From positions 1 through 64,000 of the forward strand of contig NZ_JSWF01000017.1 in assembly GCF_000797445.1 (NCBI RefSeq): DNA of 64,000 bases, in the 5' to 3' direction. Origin of the DNA: Lacinutrix jangbogonensis (GTDB taxonomy: Bacteria; Bacteroidota; Bacteroidia; Flavobacteriales; Flavobacteriaceae). Of this stretch, positions 46,202 to 55,816 are shown piece by piece (the stretch's first letter is position 1; every line of letters begins with the position of its first letter). The notes under the pieces are model-generated. The model was not told where the DNA came from and did not search any database. It saw only the letters and a program-made list of their open reading frames with translations. The position numbers were made by a program, and so were the translations under genes.

Positions 46202-46236
46202 AAAGCCATACAAATACTGTTTGTGTGGCTTTTTTT
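46202..46236 (+). terminator. Terminator downstream of the gene remnant
   Basis: AAAGCCATACAAA pairs with GTTTGTGTGGCTTT (one G-T pair) around a TACT loop, followed by T residues. Confidence 0.8.
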
Positions 46237-46377
46237 GTTATAATAGATTTTGTGTAATAAGAGCATAGAATTCGTGCCTTTTACAACTTTTTTTGAATTT
46301 TATGTCTTTTATTAATGGTATCAAATATATTATATTATTTTAGCGCCTTATTAATTTATAATTAAAACAATTTAAAT

Positions 46378-48000
46378 ATGAAAAAAATTACTTTATTATG
46401 TTTAGCCTTTATAACTTTTGCATTTACTTTACAAGTAAACGCGCAATGTACAACTAACTCAAATTTGTATCCTTCTAGTGCTGTAACTCCTGATGCTGCT
46501 GGAGCTTCAACTCAGATTAATGGTTGTAATTATTTAGAAGAGTATTCTAATATCACAGGAATAACTGCTGCTTCTAATTATCAATTTACGGTTACAGAAT
46601 CAGGTTATATTACTGTCGAGCAAAATGGTATGGTTTTAGGTCATGGCGTTTCTTCAGTTACTATTACTGCGGCAACAGCAAGTGATATTGTAGTGTATTG
46701 GAACGTAGATGGATCTTGTGCAACTGCTGCTAGTTGTGTTGTAACGACTGTGCAGTGCATGTCTTGCTTGTTGTGTGCCCCACCAACTGCTACTTTTACA
46801 GTAAACGAAGACTGTGTACTAGGTTATAACGTTGATATCTTCGTAACAGACATGGGAGATGCTACATCTTACGATGTAAGTGATGGAATTTCAGTTTTGG
46901 CTACTATTTCAGCTGTAGGAACAACAAATGTTGGTCCTTTCGCAAATAATGAAATTACAAGTATTACTTTGGTTCACAGTGGTTTAGATCCAATATGTAA
47001 TTTAAGTGCTACTGTAAACAATGCTGTAACTTGCCCAATTTTGGCAACAGTAGATTGTGCAACACCTATATCAGATAGCTATTGCTACGATAGTAATAAC
47101 ATTGATATATATGAGTATACTTCTACAGACGGAAGTCCGTTGACGTTTACAGTTACCTCTGGTGGTGTTGAGGATACTTATGATGAATTAATTGTTTATG
47201 ATACAGATGGCATAACAGAGCTTTACAATGGTTATGGTGTTTCTGGAGATATAGCAGGATTAACTTTTACTTCTACAGGAGATACAATCTCTTGGATTAT
47301 TGCATCTGACGGATCTGTTTCTTGTGCTCAAAATTCTGCATGTTGTGCAGTTGGTATGTATTTTACTGTGGAATGTGCTGCGGCTGCACCTGCAAACGAC
47401 GATTGTGCAAATGCTACACCTATTATGCTAGGTACAGAATTCTCTGGAGATACATCTACTTCAACAGATTCAGGTATTGGAACTAGTTCATGTGGATCTA
47501 CTGGTGGAGATCAAGATATATGGTATTCTTTTGTTGCTCCAGTGAGTACTTTAGTTTCATTAGTTGCAACTGTAGATTATGTTGTAATTTACGATGGGTG
47601 TGGAGGTAACGAAGTTGCTTGTTTAGCTAATGGTGAGCAATCGGTAGCTTTAACAGCAGGTAATACTTACTTAGCACGTCTTTATAATTCAGGTGTTGCT
47701 TCTAAGGTAGCAGGACCATTTACAGCGACACTTTCAGAAGCGTCTTTATCAACTCAAGATTTTAATAATGAATTAGGGTTTTCTTACTATCCAAACCCAG
47801 TAAAAAATACATTAACATTAAATGCGCAACAAGCGATAACTAATGTAGCTGTATTTAATATGTTAGGTCAAGAAGTTATTAGAGCGGTACCAAATGCAGT
47901 ATCTAACGACGTTGATATGTCTAACTTACAATCTGGTGCTTACTTTGTACAAGTAACCGTTGGAGCAGTAGTAGAAACAGTAAGAGTTATTAAAAACTAA
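46378..48000 (+). CDS. T9SS-secreted protein with CUB-like domain
   Basis: The 540-residue protein has a signal peptide (..LQVNAQ). An N-terminal beta domain at about 25-130 is followed by a second beta domain at about 130-220 (PPTATFTVNEDCVLGYNVDIFV), a CUB-like domain at about 225-335 (CYDSNNIDIYEYTSTDGSPLTF), a domain at about 340-450 starting APANDDCANATPI and including DIWYSFVAP, and a T9SS sorting domain (SYYPNPVKNTLTLNAQQ..). No catalytic motif is visible. It shares its last 200 bp and its terminator with the neighbouring pseudogene. A surface or secreted binding role is inferred only from domain type. Confidence 0.82.
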   Translation: MKKITLLCLAFITFAFTLQVNAQCTTNSNLYPSSAVTPDAAGASTQINGCNYLEEYSNITGITAASNYQFTVTESGYITVEQNGMVLGHGVSSVTITAATASDIVVYWNVDGSCATAASCVVTTVQCMSCLLCAPPTATFTVNEDCVLGYNVDIFVTDMGDATSYDVSDGISVLATISAVGTTNVGPFANNEITSITLVHSGLDPICNLSATVNNAVTCPILATVDCATPISDSYCYDSNNIDIYEYTSTDGSPLTFTVTSGGVEDTYDELIVYDTDGITELYNGYGVSGDIAGLTFTSTGDTISWIIASDGSVSCAQNSACCAVGMYFTVECAAAAPANDDCANATPIMLGTEFSGDTSTSTDSGIGTSSCGSTGGDQDIWYSFVAPVSTLVSLVATVDYVVIYDGCGGNEVACLANGEQSVALTAGNTYLARLYNSGVASKVAGPFTATLSEASLSTQDFNNELGFSYYPNPVKNTLTLNAQQAITNVAVFNMLGQEVIRAVPNAVSNDVDMSNLQSGAYFVQVTVGAVVETVRVIKN

Positions 48001-48080
48001 TACCTACTTATAAATGTTTTACTAAAGTTTAGTACAACATAAATAATTTAAAAGCCACTCTGAAAAGAGTGGCTTTTTTT
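47785..48080 (+). repeat. T9SS-tail cassette, copy 2
   Basis: Nearly identical to 45700-45999, including 3' UTR and terminator. The preceding domain (from about 47395) is also shared with 52005-52400 of the next gene. Confidence 0.85.
48050..48080 (+). terminator. Terminator, copy 2 of the AAGCCACTCT family
   Basis: AAAAGCCACTCT-GAAA-AGAGTGGCTTTTTTT, the same hairpin as at 45967. Confidence 0.9.
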
Positions 48081-48176
48081 ATGGATAATAAGTAGTCAGT
48101 TTACTGTCGTTTTTTTATACATGGAATACATTATTTTATCTTGCTAAAGCCTAAATTACAATAACTCATTAAAGTA

Positions 48177-48184
48177 TATATTTG
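48177..48184 (+). promoter_or_regulatory. Predicted -7 box for the 1464-residue T9SS protein
   Basis: TATATTTG fits TAnnTTTG, 35 nt before the ATG at 48220. Confidence 0.5.
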
Positions 48185-48219
48185 TAATTCTATTAATCAC
48201 ATAAAAAAAACAATTTATT

Positions 48220-51200
48220 ATGAGAAAAATTACGCTATTATTCTTAATGATGTTTTCTGCTGTTTTCACTTTCGCACAAGTATCAATTAACGAAAATTTT
48301 TATTTTACTCCTTTAGATTGGACTGGCACTTTCACTTACAGAGATGTTCAAGCTTGTTCAGGACGTTCTTATGCAGATTATTATTCCTTTTCAACTTTAA
48401 CAGGTAATCTAACCTCTCCTAATCAAGTTGGTGCATCTAATGGAACAGATTTATCACTTTCATTTGACTATAAGGTTATATCTGGTTTTGCAGGAGCTGC
48501 AACACCTGCTGGATGGGGAACTGCAGTATTAGAATACTCTACAGATAATGGAAGTAATTGGATTACTGCATTTACAATAGATAATTCCAATCATGTTGTT
48601 GCTAATACATGTGCAACAATATCTACTACAGTTCCTGGAGCTAATTTAGCAATGGGATCAGATGTTAAGCTGCGAGTTTCGGTTACTAGGGCAATTGGAA
48701 GTTTTTATTTTGTCATAGATAATTTTATTGCTCAACAAGTAACAACAACGCCTCCAAATTGTGGTTCAGGATTAGCTTCTCCTACTAATGGTGCTACAGA
48801 TGTACCTATCTCTGGATTACTAGTTTGGAGTAATGCATCAGGAGGAATTACAGGTTATAATGTAACTGTTGGTACAACTAGCGGAGCTTCAGATATTTAT
48901 TCTGAAACTTTAGGGAATGAAAATAGTGTATCTGTTGGAACTTTAGCTTCCGGGACTTTATATTTTGTAAATATTGTGCCATTTAATACTAATGGTTCTG
49001 CTCAAGGATGTACAGAATATTCTTTTACAACTATTACATGTGCAACTGCACCATATACTCAAGATTTTGAAGGAGGTGTATTACCAGCATGTTGGGATCT
49101 AGGTGGAGATGAATATTGGAGATTTACTAACACTGCAGAAGGTACTAATGTAGGAAACTTTGGAACAATAACAGGAACTAGTGCTTCTGGTGGATACTTT
49201 GCTTGGGTAGATGATAGTTCACCAGATGCCGCTAATGCAGAATTAAATTCTGCTTTAGTTGATGTTTCAGGTTTAACTTCACTAACCTTATCATTCTATC
49301 AAATTAGAGATAATGAAGGCTTTCAAAATGCAACACTTACAGTTTCTGTATATGATGGTGCAGCATGGAATACAGTTGGAACATATAACACAAATACTGC
49401 AGGATGGACGCAAGAAATAATAGACTTAAGTGCATTGACATTTACGGGAGATGCACGAGCACGTTTTTCAGTAGCAGATTCAGGAAATCATTATGATGAT
49501 GTTGCAATTGATGATGTAACTTTTGATGGGATTCCGCTGTGTCCAGTGCCAAATGCTTTAACAGCAACAATGATTACAGATACAACAGCAGATTTAGCAT
49601 GGACGGAAAACGGAACTGCTGCTTTATGGGATATAGAACTTGTAGATGTTACAGCAATGGGAGTAGCAACTGGAACAGCAACAGCAACAGGAGTAGCAAA
49701 CCCTTATGCTGCGACGGGACTTATTGTAAACAATGATTATGCTTTTTATGTAAGAGCAGATTGTGGTGTTGGTGGCTTAACTTCCGGTTGGAATGGACCA
49801 TTTGCGTTTACAACATTAGATACATGTAATACACCATCAGGATTAAATGCTTCAACGATAACGGGTACGACTGCCGATTTAGATTGGACAGAAAACGGAA
49901 CTGCAACAGTTTGGAATATAGAATTAGTAGATATTACTGCTTCTGGAATACCTACTGGTACCGCAACTTCCTCTGGAGTTTCAAATCCATTTAACCTAAC
50001 GGGATTAACACCTACTTATGATTACGAATTTTACGTGCAATCAGATTGTGCAGCAAATGGTACTTCAGCATGGATTGGACCCTTTGCTTTTACAGCAAAC
50101 TGTGTATCTATTGCTCCATACTCAGAAGATTTTGAAACTTTTACTACTGGAAACTCTGCTTTTGTTTCTGGAAATTGTTGGGCAGGAACTGGTGGTGCAT
50201 ATTATTGGAAATCTGCTCCAGGAACAGATACAGGTTCAGATAATACAGGGCCAAGTCCAACAATTACAACAGGAAATTATTTCTATACAGAGGCTTCGGG
50301 TGGAGCAAGTGGTGATGTAACAGATTTAGTATCGCCTTTAGTAGATTTAACAGCTTTAAATGCGCCAGCAATAATATTTAACTATCACATGTTAGGTAAT
50401 CAAATAGGAACTCTAGAGATTTTGGTAAACGGCACTACAAACGTTTGGACTTTATCTGGAGAGCAACAAGCTAGCGAAATAACGGCATGGGGTTTAGCAG
50501 AGATAGATTTATCAGCCTATGCGGGTCAAACAATATCAGTAACATTTAGAGCAACAAGTGCAGGTTCATTTAGAGGAGATATATCAATAGATAACGTCTC
50601 TTTTACAGAACTTCCAGCATGTCCTTTACCAACTGCTTTAACAGCTACAATAGTGACGGAGACAACTGCAGATTTAGGTTGGACAGAAAATGGAGCTGCA
50701 ACAGTTTGGAATATTGAGTTAGTAGATGTTACTGGAATGGGAGCAGCAACAGGTGTGCCTACAGCTACTGGAGTTGCAAACCCATATAGCGCTACTAGTT
50801 TAGTTGGTGATAATACTTACCAATATTACGTACAAGCAGATTGTGGAGTAGATGGCACTTCTGCTTGGGTAGGACCTTTTGCTTTTGCCCCATATTATGT
50901 TGCTGTAGCACCAGATTGTGCAAGTGGAACTTTCATAGATTCTGGTGGACCTGGTGGAGATTATACTAATAATGAAAATATTACATATACAATTATGCCA
51001 GATGTAATGGGTAACGCCGTTACTGTAAATTTTACAGCTTTTAGTACAGAGAATAGTGCATCTGGTTGTTTTGATGGTTTAACCATATATAACGGTCCAG
51101 ATGCTACAGCGCCTACATTTGATCCTCCAGCTGGAGGATCAATATGGTGTTGGGATAGAAATTATAATCCAGCACAGGGTACTGGAGATTTACAAGGTAA

Positions 51201-52614
51201 GATGATTACATCTACTCACCCTTCTGGAGCTTTAACATTTGTATTTACATCTGATGGTGGTGCACAAAGAGATGGTTGGGAAGCTTCAGTAACATGTAGT
51301 ACGCTTGGACTTTGTCCTATTCCTAGTGGATTATTTACTTCAACGATAACAGATACAACTACCAATTTAGGTTGGATAGAGGACGGAGCTGCTACTGTAT
51401 GGAATATCGAATTAGTAAATATAACTGCTGGAGGAACAGCTACAGGTACAGCAACAGCCACGGGAGTTATGAGTCCTTATGCTGCAACAGGTTTAGTTGC
51501 TGATAATAATTACGAATTTTATATACAAGCAGATTGTGGTGTAGAAGATGGAACTTCTGCTTGGGCAGGACCTCTTGCTTTTGCCACACCTTATGTTGCT
51601 GTTCCACCAACGTGTTCTAACGGGTTATTTTTAGATTCAGGTGGAGTTAGTGGAGATTATTCTGCAAGTGAGAATATTACTTACACCATTACTCCAGATA
51701 TAATGGGTGGTATAGTAACTGTAGATTTTACAGCTTTTAGTACAGAAAATGTTGGATCAAGTTGTTATGATGGATTAACTATTCATGATGGTCCAGATGC
51801 TACAGCAACTACAATTAATCCTCCAGCTGGTGGAACAATATGGTGTTGGGATAGAGATGATTTTCCTGCGGATGGATCAGGAGATTTACAAGGTATGATG
51901 ATTACATCTACTCACCCTTCTGGAGCTTTAACATTTGTATTTACATCTGATGGTTCTGAACAAAGAGATGGTTGGGAAGCTTCAGTAACATGTAGTCCAC
52001 CTGCACCTGCAAACGATGATTGTGCAGATGCAACAGCTATTATGCTAGGTGCAGAATTTTCGGGAGACACAACAAACGCAACAGATTCTGGTATTACTAA
52101 TGCTGCATGTAGTATGTCTGGTGGAAATCAAGATGTTTGGTATTCTTTTGTAGCACCTTTAAGTACAACAGTTTCATTATCAACAACCGCAGATTTTGTA
52201 GCTATTTACGATGGGTGTGGTGGAAACGAAGTGGCTTGTTTAACAAATGGAGGGCAGTCTCCAACTTTAATGTCAGGAAACACGTATTATGTACGTGTCT
52301 ATAACTCAGGTTTTGCTAAAGTAGCAGGCCTATTTACAGCAACACTTTCAGAGGCATCATTATCAACTCAAGATTTCAATAATGAATTAGGGTTTTCTTA
52401 TTATCCAAACCCAGTGAAGAATACATTAACATTAAACGCGCAACAAGCGATTACTAATGTAATTGTATTTAATATGTTAGGACAAGAAGTTATTAAAACG
52501 ACACCAAATGCTGTGTCTAACGACGTAGACATGTCTAACTTACAATCTGGCCCTTACTTTGTACAAGTAACAATTGGAGCAACAGTAGAAACAGTAAGAG
52601 TTATTAAAAATTAA
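48220..52614 (+). CDS. Large T9SS-secreted protein with FN3, MAM-like and CUB domains
   Basis: The 1464-residue protein has a signal peptide (..AVFTFAQ). In order it carries a beta domain (20-170), an Ig/FN3-like domain (180-275), a MAM/choice-of-anchor-like domain (280-440), two FN3 domains (443-630), a second MAM-like domain (635-800), FN3 (800-890), CUB (900-1025), FN3 (1030-1125), CUB (1130-1263), a domain beginning NDDCADATAI, and a T9SS sorting domain. The FN3 units share TTADL.WTENG and F.VRADCG. The two CUB units are near copies. No protease or hydrolase motif is seen, so it is probably an adhesin or binding protein. Confidence 0.85.
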   Translation: MRKITLLFLMMFSAVFTFAQVSINENFYFTPLDWTGTFTYRDVQACSGRSYADYYSFSTLTGNLTSPNQVGASNGTDLSLSFDYKVISGFAGAATPAGWGTAVLEYSTDNGSNWITAFTIDNSNHVVANTCATISTTVPGANLAMGSDVKLRVSVTRAIGSFYFVIDNFIAQQVTTTPPNCGSGLASPTNGATDVPISGLLVWSNASGGITGYNVTVGTTSGASDIYSETLGNENSVSVGTLASGTLYFVNIVPFNTNGSAQGCTEYSFTTITCATAPYTQDFEGGVLPACWDLGGDEYWRFTNTAEGTNVGNFGTITGTSASGGYFAWVDDSSPDAANAELNSALVDVSGLTSLTLSFYQIRDNEGFQNATLTVSVYDGAAWNTVGTYNTNTAGWTQEIIDLSALTFTGDARARFSVADSGNHYDDVAIDDVTFDGIPLCPVPNALTATMITDTTADLAWTENGTAALWDIELVDVTAMGVATGTATATGVANPYAATGLIVNNDYAFYVRADCGVGGLTSGWNGPFAFTTLDTCNTPSGLNASTITGTTADLDWTENGTATVWNIELVDITASGIPTGTATSSGVSNPFNLTGLTPTYDYEFYVQSDCAANGTSAWIGPFAFTANCVSIAPYSEDFETFTTGNSAFVSGNCWAGTGGAYYWKSAPGTDTGSDNTGPSPTITTGNYFYTEASGGASGDVTDLVSPLVDLTALNAPAIIFNYHMLGNQIGTLEILVNGTTNVWTLSGEQQASEITAWGLAEIDLSAYAGQTISVTFRATSAGSFRGDISIDNVSFTELPACPLPTALTATIVTETTADLGWTENGAATVWNIELVDVTGMGAATGVPTATGVANPYSATSLVGDNTYQYYVQADCGVDGTSAWVGPFAFAPYYVAVAPDCASGTFIDSGGPGGDYTNNENITYTIMPDVMGNAVTVNFTAFSTENSASGCFDGLTIYNGPDATAPTFDPPAGGSIWCWDRNYNPAQGTGDLQGKMITSTHPSGALTFVFTSDGGAQRDGWEASVTCSTLGLCPIPSGLFTSTITDTTTNLGWIEDGAATVWNIELVNITAGGTATGTATATGVMSPYAATGLVADNNYEFYIQADCGVEDGTSAWAGPLAFATPYVAVPPTCSNGLFLDSGGVSGDYSASENITYTITPDIMGGIVTVDFTAFSTENVGSSCYDGLTIHDGPDATATTINPPAGGTIWCWDRDDFPADGSGDLQGMMITSTHPSGALTFVFTSDGSEQRDGWEASVTCSPPAPANDDCADATAIMLGAEFSGDTTNATDSGITNAACSMSGGNQDVWYSFVAPLSTTVSLSTTADFVAIYDGCGGNEVACLTNGGQSPTLMSGNTYYVRVYNSGFAKVAGLFTATLSEASLSTQDFNNELGFSYYPNPVKNTLTLNAQQAITNVIVFNMLGQEVIKTTPNAVSNDVDMSNLQSGPYFVQVTIGATVETVRVIKN
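50930..51997 (+). repeat. Duplicated CUB-FN3 module inside the large T9SS gene
   Basis: DNA around 50930-51300 recurs at about 51610-51997. A stretch of over 50 bp starting GATGATTACATCTACTCACC is identical near 51201 and 51896. The repeat unit, one CUB plus one FN3 domain, is about 690 bp. Confidence 0.75.
52398..52614 (+). repeat. T9SS-tail cassette, copy 3 (coding part only)
   Basis: The coding part matches copies 1 and 2 closely, with a few codon changes. The 3' UTR differs, but the hairpin stem is the same. Confidence 0.8.
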
Positions 52615-52661
52615 GACTAGTTTATGTAGTGTTTTTCTTAAGAACTTATAATACAAACATA

Positions 52662-52691
52662 AAAAAGCCACTCTAGATAGAGTGGCTTTTT
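52662..52691 (+). terminator. Terminator, copy 3 of the AAGCCACTCT family
   Basis: AAAAGCCACTCT-AGAT-AGAGTGGCTTTTT. The stem is conserved with copies 1 and 2; the loop differs. Confidence 0.9.
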
Positions 52692-52790
52692 GTTGCTTTA
52701 TAATAGGCTAAACAATAGTAAATAGTTTTACTATTTAAAAATGTACTTATAAATTTCAATTGAAAACACTGTAGAAATAAGAACTGGTGT

Positions 52791-53450
52791 TTAATGAAAC
52801 GATGTTTTTATTTTTTTATAACTTATTTTTTCAAAATCATCTATAACTAAATCGGCTAAACTATAATCTTGGTTTTTTGAGTGATGACTATCAAATCCTA
52901 CACAAAAAACACCTGCAGCATTTGCAGCTTTAATCCCATTTGTAGAATCTTCAATAACCATGCATTCTGTTCTAGAAAATCCTGAAAGTTTCGCTGCTTT
53001 TTCAAAAATTTCAGGATGAGGTTTAGAGGCTTTTAAATCTGCGCCACTAATTTTATTTATAAAATAGTGATCTAGTTCAAAACGCGTAAAAACATTGTTT
53101 ATGGTAAGCATAGAGGCAGAAGAGGCGAGTACTAGCGTTAATCCATTGCTGCTGTAATCCTTTATTAATTCTAAAACGCCATCAATAAGCTTCAAGCTAG
53201 GATCGCTATGGAATAGGTTAGTAAATATTTTACGTTTACTATGCATTAATGCTTCAGGAGTAGCTTCTAATTTAAAAATGTCGCATAGCTTTCTGCAAAC
53301 ATTAATAGTCGATTGTCCAGTAAAAGATTCATATAAGGCATTTGTAACTTCAATATTAAAGGCATCAAACATTAAAAAATAAGCCTTTTTATGTAGCGGT
53401 TCTGTATCTACAATAACGCCATCCATATCGAATAATACTGCTTTTAACAT
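52791..53450 (-). CDS. HAD-superfamily phosphatase, beta-phosphoglucomutase-like
   Basis: The 219-residue protein has the HAD motifs FDMDGVIVDTEP (nucleophile Asp8, Asp10), LASSAS (motif II), KPHPEIFEKAAK (motif III Lys) and VIEDSTNGIKAA (motif IV). A helical cap between residues 17 and 85 places it with subfamily IA beta-phosphoglucomutase or sugar-phosphatase-like proteins. The substrate is likely a small sugar phosphate, but cannot be named. It stands alone between convergent and divergent neighbours. Confidence 0.88.
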   Translation of the reverse strand: MLKAVLFDMDGVIVDTEPLHKKAYFLMFDAFNIEVTNALYESFTGQSTINVCRKLCDIFKLEATPEALMHSKRKIFTNLFHSDPSLKLIDGVLELIKDYSSNGLTLVLASSASMLTINNVFTRFELDHYFINKISGADLKASKPHPEIFEKAAKLSGFSRTECMVIEDSTNGIKAANAAGVFCVGFDSHHSKNQDYSLADLVIDDFEKISYKKIKTSFH

Positions 53451-53536
53451 TCTTGTTTTTTTTACGAAGATAAGTATATCACATATATTTTTTTCTCTCT
53501 AAAAATTAGAATATTTTGCAAGTACAATTCAATAAC

Positions 53537-54313
53537 ATGATCTACATCCTTATTTTTATAACACTTTTAATCTTTGTATGCTATGCTTTTTATATAATAA
53601 AACCTAAAAAGATTAAAGTTGTACCAAAGCATTGGCATGATATATTAATTAAAAACGTACTGTTTTATAAAAATCTCTCGACGGAAAATCAGGCTGTATT
53701 TAGAAAAAGAATGATGCTTTTTTTAAGTGAAATTAATATAGATGGTGTTAATACAGAAATCGAAGAACTAGATAAAATATTAATTGCTTCTAGCGCTGTT
53801 ATTCCCGTATTTAGTTTCCCTAATTGGAGCTATAATAACTTAACTGGTGTCATTGTTTATCCAGATAGTTTTAATGAAAACTTACAATTTTCTGATAAAG
53901 ATACAAACAAGCGAATCCTTGGTATTATTGGTACAGGTCGTTTCGAGAAACAAATGATGCTCTCTAAAAAAGCAATTAGGAAAGCTTTTAATAACAAAAC
54001 GGATAAACACAACACGCCAGTTCACGAATTTGTACATTTACTAGATAAAATGGATGGGCAAATAGACGGCGTTCCAGAGTTTTTTATTGGGAAAGAATAT
54101 ATTGAACCTTGGCTCGAGTTAATGCATAAAGAAATGGAAGCTATTAATAACGATGCATCAGATATTAGACAATATGGAGGTACAAGTCAAGCAGAATTTT
54201 TTGCTGTAGCTTCAGAATATTTCTTTGAAAGACCAAAATTATTCAAACAAAAACAACCAGAATTATACAAAATGTTGTCGCTATGTTTTCAGTATCCCAA
54301 AAACAATAGTTAA
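53537..54313 (+). CDS. MtfA-like zinc peptidase (M90 family), membrane-anchored
   Basis: The 258-residue protein begins with one hydrophobic helix (MIYILIFITLLIFVCYAFYI) and contains the gluzincin motif HEFVHLLDKMDG (His163, Glu164, His167), with QAEFFAVASEYFFERP supplying the third zinc ligand. This is the MtfA/M90 signature. In E. coli MtfA binds the Mlc repressor and affects glucose uptake; that role is not implied here. I chose ATG at 53537 over the in-frame TTG at 53516 because it starts directly at the membrane helix. Confidence 0.87.
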   Translation: MIYILIFITLLIFVCYAFYIIKPKKIKVVPKHWHDILIKNVLFYKNLSTENQAVFRKRMMLFLSEINIDGVNTEIEELDKILIASSAVIPVFSFPNWSYNNLTGVIVYPDSFNENLQFSDKDTNKRILGIIGTGRFEKQMMLSKKAIRKAFNNKTDKHNTPVHEFVHLLDKMDGQIDGVPEFFIGKEYIEPWLELMHKEMEAINNDASDIRQYGGTSQAEFFAVASEYFFERPKLFKQKQPELYKMLSLCFQYPKNNS

Positions 54314-54351
54314 AATTTATAGTGTTCATATATAAACAAAACAGAAAACAT

Positions 54352-54359
54352 TAAATTTG
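54352..54359 (+). promoter_or_regulatory. Predicted -7 box for the Crp/Fnr-family gene
   Basis: TAAATTTG fits TAnnTTTG, 18 nt before the ATG at 54378. Confidence 0.5.
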
Positions 54360-54377
54360 CAGTAGTAAAAACGCCTT

Positions 54378-55010
54378 ATGTTAAAAGCACTTACAGAACA
54401 CTATGGTTATTTATTTGAAGACGAATTAATTCAAGAAATTAGCCAAATAGGTATTTATAAAGAAATCCCAGAAGGTACAAGCCTTATTGATATTGGAGAC
54501 TATATAAAATCGATGCCTTTATTGGTTGAAGGTGCAATAAAAATTCTTAGAGAAGACGAAAAAGGAGACGAATTAGTGCTCTATTTTATAGAACAAGGCG
54601 ATACTTGCGCAATGACTTTATCTTGTTGTATAGGCAGAGCAAAAAGTGAAATTAGAGCGGTTGCAGAAACAGATACAAAGTTAATAATGATTCCTGTTGA
54701 AAAAATGGAATCTTGGCTTGGTAAATACAAAACATGGCAACACTTTATTTTACAAAGTTACCATAATCGCATGACGGAACTTCTAGAAGCGGTAGACACC
54801 ATCGCCTTTTTAAAAATGGACGAACGTTTGTTTAAATATATAAAAGATAAAGCAATGGTTAACCATAACGAAGTTATTAATGTAACTCATCAAGAAATTG
54901 CTAACGATTTGCATACCTCAAGAGTGGTCATTTCCAGACTCTTAAAAAAATTAGAGATTAATGGTAGAATAATTCTCAATAGAAATAGTATTAAAATTTT
55001 AGATTTATAA
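54378..55010 (+). CDS. Crp/Fnr-family transcriptional regulator
   Basis: The 210-residue protein has an N-terminal cyclic-nucleotide-binding-like domain (IPEGTSLIDIGDYIKSMPLLVEGAIKIL, then a conserved CAMTLSCC) and a C-terminal winged helix (VTHQEIANDLHTSRVVISRLLKKLE). The paired cysteines in LSCC could sense thiol or sulfur state; that is inference. It shares one base with the exporter gene (TAATG), so the two are translationally coupled. The context suggests that it controls the sulfur genes that follow. Confidence 0.9.
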   Translation: MLKALTEHYGYLFEDELIQEISQIGIYKEIPEGTSLIDIGDYIKSMPLLVEGAIKILREDEKGDELVLYFIEQGDTCAMTLSCCIGRAKSEIRAVAETDTKLIMIPVEKMESWLGKYKTWQHFILQSYHNRMTELLEAVDTIAFLKMDERLFKYIKDKAMVNHNEVINVTHQEIANDLHTSRVVISRLLKKLEINGRIILNRNSIKILDL

Positions 55011-55810
55011 TGGCATTCCAAGAGATTTTAGGCTATTTCGGTGCATTACTTATTGGTGTTGTTCTAGGTTTAATTGGTGGAGGCGGATCTATTTTAACGG
55101 TTCCAATTCTTGTGTATCTCATGTTTCTTAACCCAGTTACAGCTACTGCTTACTCTTTGTTTGTTGTTGGTGTTTCTTCTCTATTTGGTGCCATTAGAAA
55201 TATTAAAAAAGGACTAGTAGATTTTAGAACAGCTATTGTTTTTGCGACACCAGCTTTTATTGCTGTGTACTCAACAAGAAAATTTATAGTGCCTGCTATT
55301 CCTGATAACATAGTAACCATGGGAAGCTTTGTTTTAACCAAAAATATAGCAATTATGCTGTTCTTTGCTCTAATTATGTTAGTCGCTGCCGTAGCTATGA
55401 TTAGAAGTAACCGTAAAGAAACATCCGAAGTTACAGCCATAGAATATAATTATCCATTAATAATTGCCGAAGGCGCAATAGTTGGAATCTTAACAGGAAT
55501 CGTTGGAGCAGGTGGTGGGTTCTTAATTATTCCAGCATTGGTTTTATTAGCAAAACTTCCAATGAAAAAAGCGGTTGCCACTTCGCTATTAATTATTGCA
55601 ATTAAATCTTTAATAGGTTTCATTGGTGACGTAGAAACAATAACTATAGATTGGGTATTTTTACTCAGTTTTACAGCAATTTCTGTAGTCGGTATATTTT
55701 TAGGCATTTACCTTTCTAATTTTATAGAAGGTAAAAAATTAAAAAAATATTTTGGATGGTTTGTGCTTGTTATGGGAGTTTACATAATAATTAAGGAGCT
55801 CACAAAGTAA
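55010..55810 (+). CDS. TauE/SafE-family sulfite/organosulfur exporter
   Basis: The 266-residue membrane protein has two homologous halves, each starting with a Gly-rich motif (GVVLGLIGGGGSILTVP and GILTGIVGAGGGFLIIP), and about eight membrane segments. The family exports sulfite or sulfoacetate across the inner membrane. It overlaps the Crp-type gene by one base and precedes the MBL-rhodanese gene by 70 nt, so a role in removing sulfite or thiosulfate formed from persulfide oxidation is likely. Confidence 0.9.
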   Translation: MAFQEILGYFGALLIGVVLGLIGGGGSILTVPILVYLMFLNPVTATAYSLFVVGVSSLFGAIRNIKKGLVDFRTAIVFATPAFIAVYSTRKFIVPAIPDNIVTMGSFVLTKNIAIMLFFALIMLVAAVAMIRSNRKETSEVTAIEYNYPLIIAEGAIVGILTGIVGAGGGFLIIPALVLLAKLPMKKAVATSLLIIAIKSLIGFIGDVETITIDWVFLLSFTAISVVGIFLGIYLSNFIEGKKLKKYFGWFVLVMGVYIIIKELTK

Positions 55811-55816
55811 GATAGA

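Larger units (their letters stand above)
46000..46377. other. Intergenic region with a gene remnant and a terminator
   Basis: 378 nt between the pseudogene and the next T9SS gene. Apart from a short open tail at 46086-46169 and its terminator, nothing is recognised. Confidence 0.5.
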
